From: Psychromonas sp. MB-3u-54
Lineage (GTDB): Bacteria; Pseudomonadota; Gammaproteobacteria; Enterobacterales; Psychromonadaceae
NCBI RefSeq assembly: GCF_002836415.1
Contig: NZ_PJBP01000086.1
Location: forward strand, 1 to 64,000
DNA: 64,000 nt
Direction: 5' to 3'
Under the pieces are notes generated by a model. It was not told the DNA's origin. It ran no database searches and worked only from the letters and a program-made list of their open reading frames with translations. A program made the position numbers and the translations under genes. The first letter of the stretch is position 1. Every line of letters starts with the position of its first letter. Shown piece after piece: positions 8,427 through 17,673 of this stretch.

Positions 8427-10388
8427 ATGTTACCTGAAATTGGTCAAGTTGTGCTGGCAATAGCCTGCATGTTTTCATTATTACAAGTCGTTTATCCGCT
8501 CTATGGGATCTATGCTCACCAGCAAAGTGCCATTGAATCCGCTAAGATTTTAACTGTTTTACAGTTTGTTTTTGTTGCTTTGTCATTTATTATCTTAGCT
8601 TATCTGTTTCTGGTTAATGATTTTACGGTGGCTTATATTGCTACCAATTCTAACTCAGCGATGCCCTGGTATTACCGCTTGTCTGCCGTCTGGGGAGCAC
8701 ATGAAGGATCGTTACTTTTATGGGTGCTTCTATTATCCATTTGGAGTACGGCTGTTGCGCTGATGAGTAAACGCTTACCCGTTGAGTCTGTTGCTCGGGT
8801 ACTCGCTGTCTTAGGTTTATTATCATTGGGTTTTTACTTATTTGTTTTATTAACCTCGAACCCTTTTGATCGTACTCTCCCCTATTTCCCCGTTGATGGC
8901 CGGGATCTTAACCCGCTACTGCAGGATATTGGCCTTATTTTTCACCCACCTATGTTGTATATGGGGTATGTCGGTTTTTCAGTTGCTTTTGCTTTTGCTA
9001 TTGCGGCACTAATGGAAGGGCGCCTGGACAGTGCTTGGGCTAAATGGTCCCGTCCTTGGACAATAGCTGCCTGGACCTTCTTAACCTTAGGTATCGCATT
9101 GGGAAGCTGGTGGGCTTATTACGAATTGGGTTGGGGTGGATGGTGGTTTTGGGATCCCGTTGAAAATGCCTCTTTTATGCCCTGGCTTGCCGGTACGGCT
9201 TTAATCCATTCATTAGCGGTGAGTGAAAAACGGGGTGTTTTTAAATCCTGGACAGTGCTACTTGCGATCACTGCATTTTCATTAAGCCTGCTGGGCACTT
9301 TTTTGGTGCGCTCGGGTGTTTTGGTGTCGGTACACGCCTTTGCAAGTGACCCTACTCGTGGTCTATTTATATTAACCTATTTGATTTTAGTGATTGGTGG
9401 TTCATTATTACTTTACGCGGTACAGGCGTCTAAAGTAAAAAGTCGTGGTCGTTATAGTCTTATCTCCCGTGAAACTATGCTGCTCATTAATAATATTTTA
9501 TTAATCGCGGCGTTAATTGTGGTTTTATTAGGGACCCTGTTACCGCTTGTCCATAAAGAAATGGGCTTAGGCAGTATTTCGATTGGTGAACCCTTCTTTA
9601 ACCGTATATTTACTGTTTTGGTTGTACCCTTTGCACTCTTTTTAGGCGTGGGCTCTTTAGTGCGCTGGCAACGTCAGAATTTAAGCGATTTATTCAAACC
9701 AATGGTTATCCTATTAGTTGTTAGTACCTTGCTCACGCTGGTCTTTCTATTAGCTTTTGCATCCCATTTCACTTGGCTCGCATTATTAGGCGTCTTTCTG
9801 GGTATGTGGATATTAGTGGGAACGGGGATGGAAATTTACCTGCGTTCGACACACCGTTTTAGCCTGTGGACCGGCATGAAAAAATTAGGTAACAGTCATT
9901 GGGCAATGACTTTGGGTCATGCCGGATTCGCCGTTATGGTGATAGGTATCACTATGACCCAGAATTTCTCTATCGAGCGTGATGTTAAATTAAGGATAGG
10001 GGACAGTGTTCGCTTTGAGCATTACGATTTTCATTTTGATGCCGTCAATGACCTGCAGGGGAAAAACTACGGCGGCATTGTCGGGCAATTTACCGTTAAA
10101 TATGATCAGGAAACGGTCGCTGTGATGGAGCCTGAAAAAAGAATTTACACGGTGCAAAGAACGGCGATGACCGAAGCCGCTATTGATTCAGGTTTTACCC
10201 GTGATTTGTATATCGCCATGGGTGAAGTCTTACCGGACGGGGCTTGGTCTGTACGTGTTTATTATAAATCTTTTATACGCTGGATCTGGTTTGGTCCCCT
10301 GATGATGGCATTGGCGGGTGTTTTGGTGATGTTTGATCGCCGCTACCGGGTAAAAAAAGTTTCTAAATCAGCAGCGGAGGTTATCTGA
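8427..10388 (+). CDS. ccmF: Cytochrome c haem lyase subunit CcmF
   Basis: Large inner-membrane protein that attaches haem to apocytochrome c CXXCH motifs. The 653-residue, many-helix sequence has the WWD haem-handling motif GGWWFWDPVENASFMPW near residue 238, followed by LVRSGVLVSVHAFA, and an additional periplasmic histidine region around PLVHKEMG. Length is standard. The next gene starts two bases after its stop. Confidence 0.96.
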   Translation: MLPEIGQVVLAIACMFSLLQVVYPLYGIYAHQQSAIESAKILTVLQFVFVALSFIILAYLFLVNDFTVAYIATNSNSAMPWYYRLSAVWGAHEGSLLLWVLLLSIWSTAVALMSKRLPVESVARVLAVLGLLSLGFYLFVLLTSNPFDRTLPYFPVDGRDLNPLLQDIGLIFHPPMLYMGYVGFSVAFAFAIAALMEGRLDSAWAKWSRPWTIAAWTFLTLGIALGSWWAYYELGWGGWWFWDPVENASFMPWLAGTALIHSLAVSEKRGVFKSWTVLLAITAFSLSLLGTFLVRSGVLVSVHAFASDPTRGLFILTYLILVIGGSLLLYAVQASKVKSRGRYSLISRETMLLINNILLIAALIVVLLGTLLPLVHKEMGLGSISIGEPFFNRIFTVLVVPFALFLGVGSLVRWQRQNLSDLFKPMVILLVVSTLLTLVFLLAFASHFTWLALLGVFLGMWILVGTGMEIYLRSTHRFSLWTGMKKLGNSHWAMTLGHAGFAVMVIGITMTQNFSIERDVKLRIGDSVRFEHYDFHFDAVNDLQGKNYGGIVGQFTVKYDQETVAVMEPEKRIYTVQRTAMTEAAIDSGFTRDLYIAMGEVLPDGAWSVRVYYKSFIRWIWFGPLMMALAGVLVMFDRRYRVKKVSKSAAEVI

Positions 10389-10390
10389 AT

Positions 10391-10927
10391 ATGGTCAAGA
10401 GCAAAAAAATACTGACGCTATCAGTCCCTTTAGTGATCTTTTTGATTGCTTGTTATTTCCTGTTTCAAGGTCTCTATACTGATCCTCGAAAACTCGAGTC
10501 CACTTTAATTGGTCAAACTGTCCCGGAGTTTACTCTGCAGGATCTTTATGACCCGGACAAGCAGCACGATGCCTCTATATTTAAAGGTCAAAAATTATTA
10601 CTTAATGTCTGGGCTACCTGGTGCCCAACCTGTTATGCCGAGCATCAATTTTTAACTAAGTTGGCCGGGCAGGGGCTGTATATTATCGGTATGGACTACA
10701 AAGACAATCGTATTAAAGCGATTAAGTGGTTAACGGATCTTAAGGATCCCTATGCAATCAGTCTGTTTGATAAAGATGGTATGCTGGGGCTTGATCTGGG
10801 TGTTTATGGTGCGCCTGAAACCTTCTTTATTGATAGCAAAGGTATCATCCAGTATCGCCATGTCGGGGATTTAAATGACCGCAATTGGCAAGATAAATTA
10901 TCTGCTATCTTTGATAATATGGAGTAA
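10391..10927 (+). CDS. ccmG: Thiol:disulfide interchange protein CcmG/DsbE
   Basis: Membrane-anchored periplasmic thioredoxin-like protein that reduces apocytochrome c or CcmH for haem ligation. It has an N-terminal helix at about residues 8-28, the redox motif W-C78-P-T-C81 and the cis-proline region VYGAPETFFID. 178 residues. It sits between ccmF and ccmH, three bases before the next start. Confidence 0.95.
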   Translation: MVKSKKILTLSVPLVIFLIACYFLFQGLYTDPRKLESTLIGQTVPEFTLQDLYDPDKQHDASIFKGQKLLLNVWATWCPTCYAEHQFLTKLAGQGLYIIGMDYKDNRIKAIKWLTDLKDPYAISLFDKDGMLGLDLGVYGAPETFFIDSKGIIQYRHVGDLNDRNWQDKLSAIFDNME

Positions 10928-10930
10928 CCG

Positions 10931-11473
10931 ATGCAATTGACTTCAGTAGATCTACATGTTCAAAATAATCGCTTTAAAACAGTTAATTTCAGCGCTTATC
11001 TGTTTTGTCTCATGTTTTTTTTTAGTCCATTAGCTTTTAGTGCGACTGATCTTTTTGAGTTTGATAATGCACAACAAGAACAGACTTTTCATGACTTAAC
11101 AAAGCAGTTACGTTGCCCTAAATGTCAGAATCAGAATATTGCCGATTCTAATGCCAAGCTCGCGGAAGATTTACGCAACAAAACTTATCAGCTGGTGAAA
11201 GAAGGCAAAAATGAAGAGCAAGTTATTGCCTATATGGTTACCCGTTACGGTAACTTTATACGTTATGATCCGCCGATGACACCTGCGACTATTTTCCTGT
11301 GGCTTGGTCCTTTGTTGTTTATTTTGGTAGGGTTCTACTTTATATATGCTCTGGTAACACGACAAAAAAAACAGGAGGCGCAGTTAGATCCTGAGGAAGA
11401 ACAGCGTTTGCAAGAAATTTTAAGTAATAAAAAATCCACAGATAAAAAGTCACAAAAAGGGAATAAGGAATGA
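10931..11473 (+). CDS. ccmH: Cytochrome c maturation protein CcmH (N-terminal type)
   Basis: Periplasmic thiol-redox subunit of the haem lyase complex. 180 residues with a cleavable-looking signal sequence ending near FSPLAFSA, the redox motif LRCPKCQNQNIADSNA (C62 and C65) and a C-terminal transmembrane helix with a charged tail. This corresponds to the N-terminal half of E. coli CcmH; the TPR half is the separate ccmI, whose ATG overlaps this stop by 4 bp. Confidence 0.95.
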   Translation: MQLTSVDLHVQNNRFKTVNFSAYLFCLMFFFSPLAFSATDLFEFDNAQQEQTFHDLTKQLRCPKCQNQNIADSNAKLAEDLRNKTYQLVKEGKNEEQVIAYMVTRYGNFIRYDPPMTPATIFLWLGPLLFILVGFYFIYALVTRQKKQEAQLDPEEEQRLQEILSNKKSTDKKSQKGNKE

Positions 11474-12765
11474 TTTTACAGTTTTGGTTGACCAGTATTT
11501 TGCTTGTGATTATCGCAAGTGCTCTGCTGACGATCCCTTTTATACGTCACTATAAAAATGGCCGGCAAGGGGATCGCCGCAATCAATTAAATCGCGCGTT
11601 ATATGATATTCGTTTAACTGAACTTGAAAACGATGAAGCACAGGATCTTATTGTTGATAAAGAAATATTCCGCAGTGAATTACAACATAATTTACTCGAT
11701 GATACTGTCGATAAAGAGACACAAAAGGATTATAAAAACAGTAAAATGTTATGGCTTCCGGCTGTCCTTATTCTGGTTTTGGGCAGTTATGGACTGTATA
11801 GCTCGGTGGGTGCTTATCAGCAAGTTGCACAGTGGCAATCGGTTGTGGAGCGTTACCCGGATTTGCAAGATAAACTCTTTAATGACCAGGATAACCGTCC
11901 TAATGAGCAAGAGCTGCGCGATTTAATGTTAGGTTTACGCACCCAACTAAGCCAAAACGATAATGATCCCGATGGCTGGTTATTGTATAGCCGCCTAGCA
12001 ATGGTCTTTAAGGAGACCGATGTTGCCTCAGATGCGATTAAAAAAGCGTTATTATTAGCGCCTGAGTCTCTTAATATTCGGCTTGTTGATATCCAGTTGA
12101 AAATGCAGACGGGCGATGCTGACGGCCAAAATCAAGCGGAATATTTATTAACCGAGCTGTTAAGAGAGTATCCCAATGAACTGCAGGCATGGTCTATGTT
12201 GGCATTTATGGCCCTTGAAAAGCAGGATTATGCATTAGCCATCCAGCGTTGGGAAAAAATGCAAACGCTGGTTGATAATAATTCGACCCAGGCAGGCACA
12301 CTGCGTGACAGCATTCGCTATGCAAAACAGCAAATGTCTAAAGATACCGATAGTGTTATTGATAATTCTACTGCATCAGTGACTAATCCCGATAGCAGCA
12401 TTGACAATCCGCCTGCTGCCATAGGTATGACTTATCGGGTGGAAATTTCTGTTGATGATAATGTTGTTGTGCCAGAAAATGGCTTTTTATTTGTTTATGC
12501 TCAAGCCGTTGGCGGCCCGCCAATGCCGATTGCAGCGCTCAAAATAAAACTACCTACTTTTCCAGCAACCATTGAGCTTTCCGATGCTAATTCCATGGTG
12601 AAGGGGGTAAAACTAAGTGATTATCCTAATTTCATTATTAAAGCACGTATTTCAGTTGATGGTAATGCAAGTAATAGTGCAGGACAGTGGCAAGGTGAAA
12701 GTTCTGCCATTGTCGCCGGAGAAAAACAAAACGTAAAAGTGCTTGTTTCACAACAGCTAGAGTAA
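11470..12765 (+). CDS. ccmI: Cytochrome c maturation TPR protein CcmI
   Basis: Apocytochrome c chaperone that holds the C-terminus of the substrate for the haem lyase. 431 residues: an N-terminal helix (residues 5-23), a cytoplasmic coiled segment with the family pattern NRALYDIRLTELENDEA, a second helix near residue 95, periplasmic TPR repeats from about residue 165 to 290 and a C-terminal beta domain. Last gene of the ccm operon; overlaps ccmH by 4 bp. Confidence 0.93.
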   Translation: MILQFWLTSILLVIIASALLTIPFIRHYKNGRQGDRRNQLNRALYDIRLTELENDEAQDLIVDKEIFRSELQHNLLDDTVDKETQKDYKNSKMLWLPAVLILVLGSYGLYSSVGAYQQVAQWQSVVERYPDLQDKLFNDQDNRPNEQELRDLMLGLRTQLSQNDNDPDGWLLYSRLAMVFKETDVASDAIKKALLLAPESLNIRLVDIQLKMQTGDADGQNQAEYLLTELLREYPNELQAWSMLAFMALEKQDYALAIQRWEKMQTLVDNNSTQAGTLRDSIRYAKQQMSKDTDSVIDNSTASVTNPDSSIDNPPAAIGMTYRVEISVDDNVVVPENGFLFVYAQAVGGPPMPIAALKIKLPTFPATIELSDANSMVKGVKLSDYPNFIIKARISVDGNASNSAGQWQGESSAIVAGEKQNVKVLVSQQLE

Positions 12766-12785
12766 GTTTGTATTTAATTTAAAAA

Positions 12786-12816
12786 GTATAACGATCTGGA
12801 TTTTGAATCGTTATAC
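12786..12816 (+). terminator. Inverted repeat after ccmI
   Basis: Ten-base perfect stem GTATAACGAT/ATCGTTATAC with an 11-nt loop, 20 bases after ccmI. The T7 run comes only 17 bases later, so this may be a weak terminator or attenuator. Confidence 0.5.
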
Positions 12817-12951
12817 TCAATGCAGTGAGGTTTTTTTGACAACCACGACTGATCACTCGCCGCTGTAAATTGATAACAAGTGATGCTGTATTTTCCTGTT
12901 GTAAAATTATACAAACTGGGTATTTACTTTAAGGATAAAGAGTATTCCAAT

Positions 12952-13722
12952 ATGCTAAAACTGACTTTTCTTATTTTTTTGCTGTTTTCAACTGCGCCGT
13001 TTGCACAAACGGTTAATGGCGATAGTCAATACCAAATGAGGGATCCCATTGAACCTGTTAACCGTCTTATCTGGGAATTTAACTATAAGGTTCTGGACAC
13101 TTACCTATACCGTCCGGTAGCAAAAAGTTACATTTATGTGATGCCCAATGACGGACGCAAGGCGATTCATAATTTTGTCTTAAATCTTGAAGAGCCGACT
13201 ACTGTGCTCAATAATTTAATACAGCTTGATTTTAAACACTCGTTCGATGCATTAATGAGGTTTACCCTTAACTCTACTTTTGGAATATTCGGATTGATAG
13301 ATGTCGGCAGTGCAATTGGTATTGAGCGCCGTAGAGAAAGCTTTAGTAACGTGCTTGGAAGATGGTCAGTTGCGAATGGTCCGTATTTGATGGTACCGGT
13401 GATCGGACCTCGCAGTACGCGAAAATTAGTCGGGGATGTTGTCGATGGTTTATTTTTTCCGAGTAGTTACCTTAGCTTGTGGCAAAATGTAGGCTTGTGG
13501 GGGCTTGATGGGGCCGAAATACGGGCAGGATTTATCGATCAGGAACCCCTTCTTGAACAATCGCTGGACCCCTATCTATTTGTTAAAGAAGCCTACATCC
13601 AGTATGAAGCCTTTAAGTTTTACTCTAATAGTACAGATGTCGAGCACTTTATGAAGAAAACGACTCAAGAGCAGAAAGCGCTCGATCAAAACTTGGATGA
13701 ATTTATGGATGAGATAAATTGA
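12952..13722 (+). CDS. mlaA: MlaA (VacJ) family phospholipid-retrieval protein
   Basis: Outer-membrane component of the Mla pathway, which removes phospholipids from the outer leaflet. Family segments are clear: RDPIEPVNRLIWEFN, VLNLEEPTTVLNNLIQ, STFGIFGLIDVGSAIGI and GPYLMVPVIGPRSTR. The start is taken at the ATG at 12952, which begins a hydrophobic signal peptide; an upstream GTG at 12880 would add 24 residues without a signal. About 256 residues. Most MlaA proteins are lipoproteins, but here no cysteine follows the signal (ending AQTVNG), so the lipobox is absent. E. coli mlaA stands alone like this one. Confidence 0.93.
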   Translation: MLKLTFLIFLLFSTAPFAQTVNGDSQYQMRDPIEPVNRLIWEFNYKVLDTYLYRPVAKSYIYVMPNDGRKAIHNFVLNLEEPTTVLNNLIQLDFKHSFDALMRFTLNSTFGIFGLIDVGSAIGIERRRESFSNVLGRWSVANGPYLMVPVIGPRSTRKLVGDVVDGLFFPSSYLSLWQNVGLWGLDGAEIRAGFIDQEPLLEQSLDPYLFVKEAYIQYEAFKFYSNSTDVEHFMKKTTQEQKALDQNLDEFMDEIN

Positions 13723-13734
13723 TTTTTTATAACA

Positions 13735-13748
13735 TGGGTATATACCCA
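13735..13748. promoter_or_regulatory. Perfect palindrome upstream of cmk
   Basis: TGGGTATATACCCA is a 14-bp perfect palindrome between mlaA and cmk. It could be an operator or part of a short hairpin; no known regulator site was matched. Confidence 0.3.
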
Positions 13749-13820
13749 CTATTTGATTAGCGTTAGTTTTTGACAATCACAATTTTTAAACATAATTTTT
13801 AAGCGACCCCAGGAGTTTAT

Positions 13821-14507
13821 GTGTCTAACATTAATTTGGTCACTGTTGATGGCCCAAGTGGCTCAGGAAAAGGCACCGTATGCCATATAATAGCAGCAAG
13901 ACTAAAGTGGAATCTGCTTGATAGCGGGGCCCTGTATCGAATTTTAGCTTTTGCAGCGCTACAAAAAAAAATAAGTTTGGATGATCAAAAAAGTTTGGCG
14001 AATTTGGCGTTAAACTTGAATGTTTCTTTTCAATCTAATGGTGTTGGTGTTGATACTTTATTAGCAGGTGAGAACGTTGGTGATAAATTAAGAACCGAAA
14101 CAGTCGCACAAGCAGCCTCTCAAATTGCTGCATTGCAACTTGTTCGTGATGCGTTATTGACTAGGCAAAAAGCATTTTACAAAGAACCCGGTTTAATTGC
14201 TGACGGACGAGACATGGGGACAGTGGTCTTTCCCGATGCACCCGTCAAAATATTTCTGGATGCGAGCGCAGAGCAGCGAGCGTCACGGCGTTTTAATCAG
14301 TTGCAATGCAAGGGGTTTGATGTTAGCCTTGCGGAAATTTTAAGCGAAATCAAAGAACGTGATTTTCGAGATCGAAATCGTCCTGTTGCGCCTTTAAAAC
14401 CCGCAGAAGATGCTTTGGTGATCGATTCAACGTCATTAACTGTTGTGCAGGTTGTAGATCAGATATTTGAATTGATGAAACTTAAACTAAAATTAATAGT
14501 TGAATAA
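13821..14507 (+). CDS. cmk: Cytidylate kinase
   Basis: Phosphorylates CMP and dCMP with ATP. 228 residues with P-loop DGPSGSGKGT near residue 8, the DGRDMGTVVFPDA segment and a lid rich in arginine (AEQRASRRFNQL). It starts with GTG at 13821, preceded by AGGAG five bases upstream; the overlapping ATG at 13819 is out of frame. The usual gammaproteobacterial neighbours rpsA and ihfB follow. Confidence 0.96.
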   Translation: MSNINLVTVDGPSGSGKGTVCHIIAARLKWNLLDSGALYRILAFAALQKKISLDDQKSLANLALNLNVSFQSNGVGVDTLLAGENVGDKLRTETVAQAASQIAALQLVRDALLTRQKAFYKEPGLIADGRDMGTVVFPDAPVKIFLDASAEQRASRRFNQLQCKGFDVSLAEILSEIKERDFRDRNRPVAPLKPAEDALVIDSTSLTVVQVVDQIFELMKLKLKLIVE

Positions 14508-14613
14508 GCAACTATTAACTAATATTGCTTTATGGATGAAGCAGTAATCTTTTTCAGCCTCCCTTGCTAATGGATTGTAAGTGGTTGTATAAAAAATAAG
14601 TGTGAATAAATAG

Positions 14614-16284
14614 ATGATGGAATCTTTTGCTGAACTATTTGAAGAATCTCTACAAACGGTAGAAACTCGTCCCGGTACGATTGTTAAAGGTACAATTGTA
14701 GGAATCCGTAACAACCTAGTATTCGTTGATGCAGGTCTTAAATCTGAAGCTGCAATCCCAGTTGAAGAATTTAAAAATGCTGCTGGTGAACTAGAAGTTG
14801 CTGTTGGCGATGTTGTAGATGTAGCGTTAGACGCGGTAGAGGACGGTTTCGGTGAAACTAAACTTTCTCGTGAAAAAGCGAAACGTCACGAAGCTTGGAT
14901 CCAACTAGAGAAAGCGTACGAAGACCAAGAAACTGTTATCGGTGTTATCAACGGTAAAGTTAAAGGTGGTTTCACTGTTGAATTAAACGGTATCCGTGCT
15001 TTCCTACCAGGATCATTAGTTGACGTACGTCCAGTACGTGACACTGCTCACCTTGAAAACAAAGATATTGAATTCAAAGTGATTAAACTTGATCAAAAAC
15101 GTAATAACGTTGTTGTATCTCGCCGTGCTGTTATTGAAACTGAAAACAGTGTTGAACGCGATGAACTACTTGAAAATCTTCAAGAAGGTCAAGAAATTAA
15201 AGGTATCGTTAAGAACTTAACCGACTACGGCGCGTTCGTAGATCTAGGTGGTGTTGACGGTCTATTACACATTACTGATATGGCTTGGAAGCGTGTTAAA
15301 CACCCAAGTGAAATCGTTAATGTTGGTGATGAAATCAATGTTAAAGTGCTTAAATTTGATCGTGAGCGTACTCGTGTATCGCTAGGTCTTAAGCAACTTG
15401 GTGAAGATCCATGGGTAGCAATCGCTAAGCGTTACCCTGAAGGAACTCGCTTAAGTGGTAAAGTGACTAACTTAACTGACTACGGTTGTTTTGTTGAGAT
15501 CGAAGAAGGCGTTGAAGGTTTAGTTCACGTTTCAGAAATGGATTGGACTAACAAAAACATTCACCCATCTAAAGTTGTTAACCTTGGTGATTCGGCTGAA
15601 GTTATGGTACTGGATATCGATGAAGAACGTCGTCGTATTTCTCTAGGCCTTAAACAGTGTAAAGCTAATCCATGGGAAGAGTTCTCTTCAACTCATGATA
15701 AAGGTCAAAAAGTTTCTGGTAAGATTAAATCTATCACTGACTTTGGTATCTTCATCGGTCTTGATGGCAACATCGACGGTCTAGTTCACCTTTCTGACAT
15801 TAGTTGGGAAGCTGAAGGCGAAAAAGCCGTTCTAGATTACAAAAAAGGCGATGAGATCGAAGCTGTTGTGCTTCAAGTTGATCCAGAACGTGAGCGTATC
15901 TCTTTAGGTATCAAGCAAATTTCAATTGACCCGTTCAATAATTACTTAGCAGAAAACAAGAAAGGGTCTATTGTTGTAGGTACTATTTCTGAAGTTGATG
16001 CTAAAGGTGCAACGATTACTCTTGCTGAAGGCGTTGAAGGTTACATTCGTGTAGGTGATATCGCACGTGAGCGTGTTGAGAATGCAGCGACAGTACTTAA
16101 AGCTGGTGATGCGATTGATGCTAAATTTGTCGGTGTAGATCGTAAAAACCGCGTAATTAGCCTTTCTATCAAAGCAAAAGATGAAGCTGACGAGAAAGAA
16201 GCAGTTGATAGCTTGAAACAACAAGACGAAGCAAGCATGGGTAATGCAATGCTTGATGCATTTAATGCAGCTAAAGGCAAATAA
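14614..16284 (+). CDS. rpsA: Ribosomal protein S1
   Basis: 30S subunit protein that binds and unfolds mRNA at initiation. 556 residues with six S1/OB repeats; the repeated segment GxVxxLTDYGxFV appears several times from about residue 190 on. The N-terminus [15 protein letters not shown] matches the family. There is no good Shine-Dalgarno sequence before the ATG at 14614, as is typical for rpsA, whose structured leader is used by S1 for autoregulation. Codon use is strongly biased, as expected for a highly expressed gene. Confidence 0.98.
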   Translation: MMESFAELFEESLQTVETRPGTIVKGTIVGIRNNLVFVDAGLKSEAAIPVEEFKNAAGELEVAVGDVVDVALDAVEDGFGETKLSREKAKRHEAWIQLEKAYEDQETVIGVINGKVKGGFTVELNGIRAFLPGSLVDVRPVRDTAHLENKDIEFKVIKLDQKRNNVVVSRRAVIETENSVERDELLENLQEGQEIKGIVKNLTDYGAFVDLGGVDGLLHITDMAWKRVKHPSEIVNVGDEINVKVLKFDRERTRVSLGLKQLGEDPWVAIAKRYPEGTRLSGKVTNLTDYGCFVEIEEGVEGLVHVSEMDWTNKNIHPSKVVNLGDSAEVMVLDIDEERRRISLGLKQCKANPWEEFSSTHDKGQKVSGKIKSITDFGIFIGLDGNIDGLVHLSDISWEAEGEKAVLDYKKGDEIEAVVLQVDPERERISLGIKQISIDPFNNYLAENKKGSIVVGTISEVDAKGATITLAEGVEGYIRVGDIARERVENAATVLKAGDAIDAKFVGVDRKNRVISLSIKAKDEADEKEAVDSLKQQDEASMGNAMLDAFNAAKGK

Positions 16285-16289
16285 TTGTA

Positions 16290-16312
16290 GAGTGGCTGGT
16301 AATCAGCCACTC
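16290..16312 (+). terminator. Hairpin after rpsA
   Basis: Perfect 9-bp stem GAGTGGCTG/CAGCCACTC with a 5-nt loop, six bases after the rpsA stop codon. Only TT follows, so this may be a partial terminator allowing read-through to ihfB or an mRNA 3'-end stabiliser. Confidence 0.6.
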
Positions 16313-16422
16313 TTGCCTAAATAACTTGGGAAAAGCATTCCCGATTTTCCAGAGCGATTAGGTAATAATTAGCATTAACTGGAGTCGGTTTACTGTATTC
16401 GAATTTGAACACGAGGTAAGTT

Positions 16423-16710
16423 ATGACTAAGTCTGATTTGATCGAAAGACTAACCAGTAAGCACTTTCAATTGTCGGTAAAAGAGGTGGAAGATAGCGTA
16501 AAAGAAACACTAACGTTAATGGCCGATTCACTTGCACAAGGCGAACGAATTGAAGTTAGAGGTTTTGGTAGTTTCTCTTTACATTATCGCGCCCCAAGAG
16601 TTGGACGAAATCCCAAAACAGGTGATAGAGTTGAACTCGACGGTAAGTATGTTCCTCACTTTAAACCCGGCAAAGCATTGAGAGAGCGGGTAAATGCAGC
16701 AAATGCTTAA
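16423..16710 (+). CDS. ihfB: Integration host factor subunit beta
   Basis: DNA-bending HU-family protein that pairs with IhfA. 95 residues; the DNA-binding arm [27 protein letters not shown] contains the intercalating proline of GRNP, and the N-terminus [10 protein letters not shown] is typical of the beta subunit. ATG start with GAGG upstream. It follows rpsA as in E. coli and ends at a strong terminator. Confidence 0.97.
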   Translation: MTKSDLIERLTSKHFQLSVKEVEDSVKETLTLMADSLAQGERIEVRGFGSFSLHYRAPRVGRNPKTGDRVELDGKYVPHFKPGKALRERVNAANA

Positions 16711-16712
16711 CT

Positions 16713-16746
16713 AAAAAATGGTGCTTTTACAGCACCATTTTTTTTA
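16713..16746 (+). terminator. Terminator of ihfB
   Basis: Stem AAAATGGTGCT/AGCACCATTTT with a short loop, A-rich on the left and T-rich on the right; three bases after ihfB. Good intrinsic terminator. Confidence 0.92.
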
Positions 16747-16838
16747 CCTTAAATTTTATCCTACATTCCCTTTAAAAACATCAATGACTGTTTTTATCTG
16801 CTTTGCTTATCATGAGACTAAACCCAGTGATGCTCTAT

Positions 16839-17062
16839 TCATTTGGGCTTGTTAAAATGAATGCTAACTAGATAGAAAACGCAGTTTTAGTTTTTACGAT
16901 TGATTTTATTTATAACCTCCTAGCATTCACCACTTCTCGTGGTGAGCTGAAGCTATTCAAAATAATACCCTACTATTTTTGTCATCAGAACAACTATTTA
17001 TTGCAATCAATGCCTTGTTTTCAGGTGCTTTAATAGATCACCTAGTGAGTAGAATTGGTACC
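16839..17062 (+). repeat. Degenerate MITE-like repeat, family 1, interrupted
   Basis: The ends match the intact element at 27247-27431: the left part shares GTTAAAATGAATGCTAACTAG-like sequence and the right part shares TTGCAATCAATGCCTTG and ends GAGTAGAATTGGTA. About 70 bp of other sequence (around 16914-16985), itself resembling family 2 (CACCACTT...GTGGTGAGCTGAAGC), interrupts it. Non-coding. Confidence 0.65.
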
Positions 17063-17089
17063 TGCATAATAAAATCTGCATATTGCAAA

Positions 17090-17300
17090 AGAATTAATCA
17101 AGCACTCAATGATTGCGAAGGGGAAATTAGCCCTAAATAAGGGGGGGGGAGTTGCGTTCGATCCTTGTTCTCACTATTCAAAATCGCCTGGAACGATTTT
17201 GAATAGCTTTAGCTGCCCACAAAGTGGTGAAGAACAGTATGTTCTGAATAAAACTCACAACGCATTAGGAATGAGGGGGGCACCTTTTATTTTTTGGGCA
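17090..17300 (+). repeat. Degenerate MITE-like repeat, family 2
   Basis: This stretch is a diverged copy, in reverse orientation, of the element at 19634-19856: both share AAAGAATTAAT near one end, ACGATTTTGAA, AGCTTTAGCTG, CCACAAAGTGGTGAAGAACAG and TTCTGAATAAAACTCACAACG. A short reading frame at 17109-17318 lies inside and is not considered a gene. Confidence 0.7.
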
Positions 17301-17379
17301 TTACATACATATCAATGATTTATTCCCTGTGTAATATATACTAGACTAGTAACTCATCTTTCTTTGCTAAGGTATCGCT

Positions 17380-17667
17380 ATGAAACGTATTATTACTCTC
17401 ATTATTACAATTTTATTCTTTGTGGTTGCTGCTTTACTCGGTTTAAAAAATCAGCAGTTAGTTAATATTAATTATTTGCTGGCACAAAGTGAAATGCGCC
17501 TTTCTACATTATTAGCGATTATATTTTTAATCGGTTTTATTGCATCCGGCGCTATTGCGGTGCTCTTTTATTTAAAATTAAAAATAACAAATAGGCAGTT
17601 ACTTAAAATGAATAAAAAGCACAGTAAGGAACTTAATGAGTTACGTGCCTTACCCGTAAAAGATTAA
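17380..17667 (+). CDS. lapA: Lipopolysaccharide assembly protein LapA
   Basis: 95-residue inner-membrane protein (former YciS, DUF1049) that works with LapB to control LpxC turnover and lipopolysaccharide synthesis. Two transmembrane helices at about residues 5-22 and 43-65 flank the short family loop KNQQLVNINYLLAQ; the C-terminus is basic and helical. ATG at 17380. It precedes lapB by six bases, the standard pair. Confidence 0.93.
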   Translation: MKRIITLIITILFFVVAALLGLKNQQLVNINYLLAQSEMRLSTLLAIIFLIGFIASGAIAVLFYLKLKITNRQLLKMNKKHSKELNELRALPVKD

Positions 17668-17673
17668 CTTTTA

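Noticed and set aside
15946-16310. Minus-strand frames over the rpsA 3' end
   Set aside because: Antisense shadows of a highly expressed gene with biased codons.
17109-17318. Plus-strand reading frame of 69 codons between ihfB and lapA
   Set aside because: It falls inside a degenerate MITE-like repeat, has a G9 run and no recognisable protein features.
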